Below are positions 61,261-64,000 of a stretch of DNA of 64,000 nt, one piece after another; positions within the stretch are counted from its first letter, which is position 1, and every line of letters begins with the position of its first letter. This DNA is from Blastococcus sp. URHD0036. Its GTDB lineage: Bacteria > Actinomycetota > Actinomycetes > Mycobacteriales > Geodermatophilaceae. The position numbers and the translations under genes are program-made. The stretch is taken from positions 124,001 to 188,000 of the forward strand of contig NZ_JNIK01000013.1 in assembly GCF_000701365.1 (NCBI RefSeq). Reading direction: 5' to 3'. The notes beneath the pieces were generated by a model, which was not told the origin of the DNA, did no database searches, and saw only the letters and a list, made by a program, of their open reading frames with translations.

Positions 61261-61552
61261 GCACCTGTCTTCCGCAGGGGACAAGGACGTGTTGCGTGGG
61301 TGGTCCGGGGAAGGAACGGGAGCCATGTAAACACGGCGTGATCGGTTCGTGATCTGTGAGACGGGGTAGGTCCCATTGGTTGTGTGGCGTAGGCCACTGA
61401 CCTGCACGGATGTCATTAAGCACTCCGTCGATCCAGCATCACGCTGAGTGACAGGCACGCCGGTTGAACCCTGAACCAGGGGCGATGAGGCTCACGGCCG
61501 GGCAGAAGCCTCTGGTCGGACCCTCCCGACGACGACTAGAGGAGCTCCACGT
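61261..61552. promoter_or_regulatory. 292-bp divergent region with structured leader
   Basis: Between the M23 gene (minus) and the alcohol dehydrogenase (plus). On the minus strand a TAATGA -10-like hexamer (61413-61418) would give a ~150-nt 5' leader. It contains a nested fold: outer AGGTC/GGACCT (61399-61403 with 61368-61373) enclosing hairpin GTGGC-CTAC-GCCAC (61384-61397). I cannot match a known riboswitch. A GAGGAG ribosome site precedes the dehydrogenase ATG. Confidence 0.45.
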
Positions 61553-62734
61553 ATGCGCGCAGTGACCTGGCACGGCCGAGCCGACGTCCGGGTGGACACC
61601 GTCCCCGACCCGAGGATCGAGGAGCAGACCGACGTCGTCGTCGAGGTGACGTCCACCGGCATCTGCGGCTCGGATCTGCACCTCATCGAGGTCATGGCGC
61701 CGTTCATGAGCGTCGGCGACGTCATGGGTCACGAGCCCATGGGGATCGTCCGCGAGGTGGGCAAGGACGTGACCGCCGTCAAGCCCGGGGACCGAGTCGT
61801 CGTGCCGTTCAACATCTCCTGTGGCACCTGCTGGATGTGCTCGCAGGGGCTGCAGTCCCAGTGCGAGACGACGCAGAACCGCGACAAGGGCTTCGGCGCC
61901 TCGCTGTTCGGCTACACGAAGCTCTACGGCCAGGTGCCCGGCGGCCAGGCCGAGTACCTCCGGGTGCCCTTCGGCAACACGCTGCCGATCAAGGTGCCCG
62001 ACGGTCTGCCCGACGACCGCTGGGTCTACCTCTCCGACGTGCTGCCGACCGCCTGGCAGGCGGTGCAGTACGCCGCGGTCCCGCCGGGCGGCACGCTGCT
62101 GGTCCTCGGGCTCGGGCCGATCGGCGACATGTGCACCCGCATCGCCTCCCACCTCGGCATCGAGAAGGTGTGGGCGTCCGACGTCGTCCCGGAGCGGATC
62201 GCCCGGGCCACCGCGCGCGGCACCCAGGTCATCCGCTCCACCACGCAGGCCGACGTCGTCCAGGAGATCCGCGACGCCACCGACGGCCGCGGCCCGGACG
62301 CCGTCATCGACGCGGTCGGCATGGAGGCGCACGGCTCGCCGCTGGCCTCGCTGGCTCAGAAGGCCACCGCGATCGTCCCGGACGCGATCATGGAGAAGGT
62401 CATGCAGGTCGCCGGCGTCGACCGGCTGGCCGCGCTCAACACCGCGATCGAGGCGGTCCGCCGCGGCGGCACCATCTCGCTGTCCGGCGTCTACGGCGGG
62501 GCCACCGACCCGCTGCCGCTCATGCGGATGTTCGACAAGCAGATCCAGCTGCGCATGGGTCAGGCCAACGTGTGGCGCTGGGTGCCCGACATCCTGCCGA
62601 TCCTCGCCGAGGGCGACCCGCTGGGCGTCGACGACTTCGCGACCCACCACGTGCCGCTCGAGCAGGCTCCCGAGGCCTACGCGAACTTCCGGGAGAAGAA
62701 GGACGGCGCGGTGAAGGTGCTGCTCACCCCCTGA
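61553..62734 (+). CDS. Zinc-dependent alcohol dehydrogenase (formaldehyde dehydrogenase-like)
   Basis: 393 residues, class III-like MDR. Catalytic zinc ligands in STGICGSDLHL and MGHEPMG; structural zinc ISCGTCWMCSQGLQSQC; NAD loop GLGPIGDMCTR. Resembles glutathione-independent formaldehyde dehydrogenases / long MDR ADHs, often induced by stress. Followed by a perfect terminator. Confidence 0.9.
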   Translation: MRAVTWHGRADVRVDTVPDPRIEEQTDVVVEVTSTGICGSDLHLIEVMAPFMSVGDVMGHEPMGIVREVGKDVTAVKPGDRVVVPFNISCGTCWMCSQGLQSQCETTQNRDKGFGASLFGYTKLYGQVPGGQAEYLRVPFGNTLPIKVPDGLPDDRWVYLSDVLPTAWQAVQYAAVPPGGTLLVLGLGPIGDMCTRIASHLGIEKVWASDVVPERIARATARGTQVIRSTTQADVVQEIRDATDGRGPDAVIDAVGMEAHGSPLASLAQKATAIVPDAIMEKVMQVAGVDRLAALNTAIEAVRRGGTISLSGVYGGATDPLPLMRMFDKQIQLRMGQANVWRWVPDILPILAEGDPLGVDDFATHHVPLEQAPEAYANFREKKDGAVKVLLTP

Positions 62735-62741
62735 GCCGGCC

Positions 62742-62784
62742 GCGCGTGGGCGGGGTGCCGGCCAGCGGCGCCCCGCCCACGCGC
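62742..62784. terminator. Terminator after alcohol dehydrogenase
   Basis: Perfect 14-bp stem GCGCGTGGGCGGGG / CCCCGCCCACGCGC with a 15-base loop. Confidence 0.85.
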
Positions 62785-62815
62785 ATACCGGCGGCCGGGC
62801 GGGTAGGAGTCGGAC

Positions 62816-63703
62816 ATGACGATCGACGCGACGCGTTCCGGCCAGTTCCCCCTCGGCGACCGGCCGGTGTACCGCCTGGGCTACGGCGCCATGCAGCTGG
62901 CCGGCCCGCACGTGATGGGCCCGCCGGCCGACCGGGCGGCCGCGGTCGCCGTCCTCCGCCGGGCGGTCGAGCTGGGCGTCGACCACATCGACACCAGCGA
63001 CTACTACGGCCCGCACGTGACCAACGAGATCCTCCGCGAGGCGCTGCACCCCTACGACGGGCTCACCGTCGTGACGAAGGTCGGGGCCCGCCGCACCCCC
63101 GAGGGTGACTGGCCCGAGGCGTTGACCCCCGACGAGCTGCGCTCGGCGGTGCACGACAACCTGCGCAACCTCGGCGTGGACGTCCTCGACGTGGTCAACC
63201 TCCGGATGCCCGGGTACGAGGCCCCGATCGAGCGGTCGCTCGCCGAGCCGTTCGAGACCCTGGCCGAGCTGCAGCAGCAGGGCCTGATCCGGCACCTGGG
63301 CGTCAGCAACGTGACCACCCAGATGTTCGCCGAGGCCCGGGCCATCGCCCCGGTCGTCCAGGTGCAGAACCACTACAACCTGGTGCACCGCGACGACGAC
63401 CCGCTGGTCGACGCCCTGGCCCACGAGGGCATCGCGTTCGTGCCGTTCTTCCCGCTCGGCGGCTTCACGCCCATCCAGTCCGCGGCGCTGGACACCGTGG
63501 CGCGGCGGCTGGAGACGACGCCGATGCAGGTCGCGCTCGCCTGGTTGCTGGCCCGCAGCCCGAACATCCTGCTGATCCCCGGGACGTCGTCCGTGGCGCA
63601 CCTGGAGGAGAACCTGCAGGCCGGCGCGCGGGTGCTCGGACCGCTGGAGCTGGAGGAGCTGGACCGCATCGGCGGCACCGGCGAGCCCGACGTCGACCTC
63701 TAG
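62816..63703 (+). CDS. Aldo/keto reductase, catalytic His replaced
   Basis: 295 residues, related to the AKR at 21725-22579 (shared YRLGYGAMQL, GTSSVAHLEENL). Asp and Tyr in DTSDYYGP and Lys in VVTKVG are kept, but the strand that normally carries the catalytic His reads VVNLRMPG, so His is Arg. GGTAGGAG upstream of ATG 62816. The last bases share CTAG with the convergent MFS stop. Confidence 0.88.
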   Translation: MTIDATRSGQFPLGDRPVYRLGYGAMQLAGPHVMGPPADRAAAVAVLRRAVELGVDHIDTSDYYGPHVTNEILREALHPYDGLTVVTKVGARRTPEGDWPEALTPDELRSAVHDNLRNLGVDVLDVVNLRMPGYEAPIERSLAEPFETLAELQQQGLIRHLGVSNVTTQMFAEARAIAPVVQVQNHYNLVHRDDDPLVDALAHEGIAFVPFFPLGGFTPIQSAALDTVARRLETTPMQVALAWLLARSPNILLIPGTSSVAHLEENLQAGARVLGPLELEELDRIGGTGEPDVDL

Positions 63704-64000
63704 CGCACCGAGCGGATCCTCGTCACGGACACGGCGCCGAGCACGGTGCACAGGCCGGCCAGGGTGAAGAGCGCGCCGTAGCCGGACAGCCCGATCACTG
63801 CGCCGGCCAGCAGCGGGGCCAGCGCCTGGGGGGCGACCAGGGCCACGTTCATCACGCCGAGGTCGCCGGCCAGCGTGCGCGCGTCGGGCAGCACCTGGGT
63901 CACCAGCGCCTGGTCGACCGAGGTGTAGGCGCCGTACCCGGCACCGAGCAGCACCCCGGCTCCCAGCGCCGCCGGCCAGCTGGGCGCCACGACGAGCAGG
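63700..64000 (-). CDS. MFS transporter, C-terminal part (cut by window edge)
   Basis: About 100 C-terminal residues with three hydrophobic segments (GAGVLLGAGYGAYTSVDQAL, MNVALVAPQALAPLLAGAVI, ALFTLAGLCTVLGAVSV) typical of the last helices of a 12-TM MFS protein. Start lies beyond the window. Convergent with the AKR, stops overlap in CTAG. Confidence 0.75.
   Translation of the reverse strand, partial: LLVVAPSWPAALGAGVLLGAGYGAYTSVDQALVTQVLPDARTLAGDLGVMNVALVAPQALAPLLAGAVIGLSGYGALFTLAGLCTVLGAVSVTRIRSVR

Noticed and set aside
61261-61552. ydaO/c-di-AMP riboswitch upstream of the M23 gene.
   Set aside because: The conserved core segments are not recognisable; only generic stems are present.

Overview
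This 64 kb window is very GC-rich, with GC-ending codons, many GTG starts, 4-base stop/start overlaps (ATGA/GTGA) and promoters of the TANNNT leaderless type. Together with F420/LLM-type oxidoreductases, a mycofactocin-type short-chain dehydrogenase, stand-alone LigD polymerase and a gene block syntenic with Mycobacterium tuberculosis Rv1330c-Rv1341, it suggests a free-living actinobacterium. Geodermatophilaceae (Blastococcus/Modestobacter/Geodermatophilus-like) is my best guess, but that is inference. Both window ends cut genes: an acyl-CoA dehydrogenase on the left and an MFS transporter on the right.

Region A (1-20.4 kb) is catabolic. It holds a complete meta-cleavage pathway for 3-(3-hydroxyphenyl)propionate-like substrates, split into mhpA-mhpB-mhpC-arsR on the minus strand and mhpD-mhpF-mhpE on the plus strand, with two IclR regulators between them. 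Around it lies a second, uncharacterised catabolic set: acyl-CoA dehydrogenase, two SDRs (one of the mycofactocin-coupled type), a zinc alcohol dehydrogenase, an HSL-type esterase, a third IclR regulator, a PPOX-fold flavin protein, a CoA-transferase, an amidohydrolase, a tyrosine phosphatase and two tandem solute-binding lipoproteins. The divergent promoter regions of this second set share a 27-bp three-half-site operator (four copies, identical spacing), which I regard as the most interesting undescribed signal here: a candidate IclR-controlled regulon for an unknown substrate.

Region B (20.4-37 kb) is mixed: acyl-CoA dehydrogenase, aldo/keto reductase, histidine phosphatase, an EAL phosphodiesterase, two TetR regulators with leaderless promoters, a DUF3618-DUF427 pair in which DUF427 seems to start at CTG, tRNA-Leu(TAG), DoxX, a sterol-desaturase-like hydroxylase, a methyltransferase, and a second acyl-CoA cluster (double-domain CoA-transferase, two enoyl-CoA hydratases, LLM oxidoreductase), ending with an HPP-CBS membrane protein.

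Region C (37-52 kb) carries conserved housekeeping genes: rdgB-rph, then an insert with two tandem cupredoxin-like lipoproteins coupled to a Tat-exported multicopper oxidase, LLM and LigD-polymerase genes, then a beta-lactamase-fold hydrolase, cysM-cysO-mec (with a CysO ending in Gly-Gly-Cys), DUF2017-clpS, and pncB-pncA. In M. tuberculosis the rdgB-rph and clpS-mec-cysO-cysM parts sit together; here about 7 kb lies between them.

Region D (52-64 kb) holds serB, cytochrome oxidase ctaD and the assembly factor ctaG, an RlmA-like methyltransferase coupled to a YfcE-like phosphoesterase, a 14-TM MFS exporter, a CDF cation exporter, a LytM/M23 endopeptidase with a structured leader, a zinc alcohol dehydrogenase and an aldo/keto reductase. 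Strong palindromic terminators separate most convergent pairs, and a composite palindromic repeat element occurs twice, at 38.7 kb and 57.8 kb, in opposite orientation.
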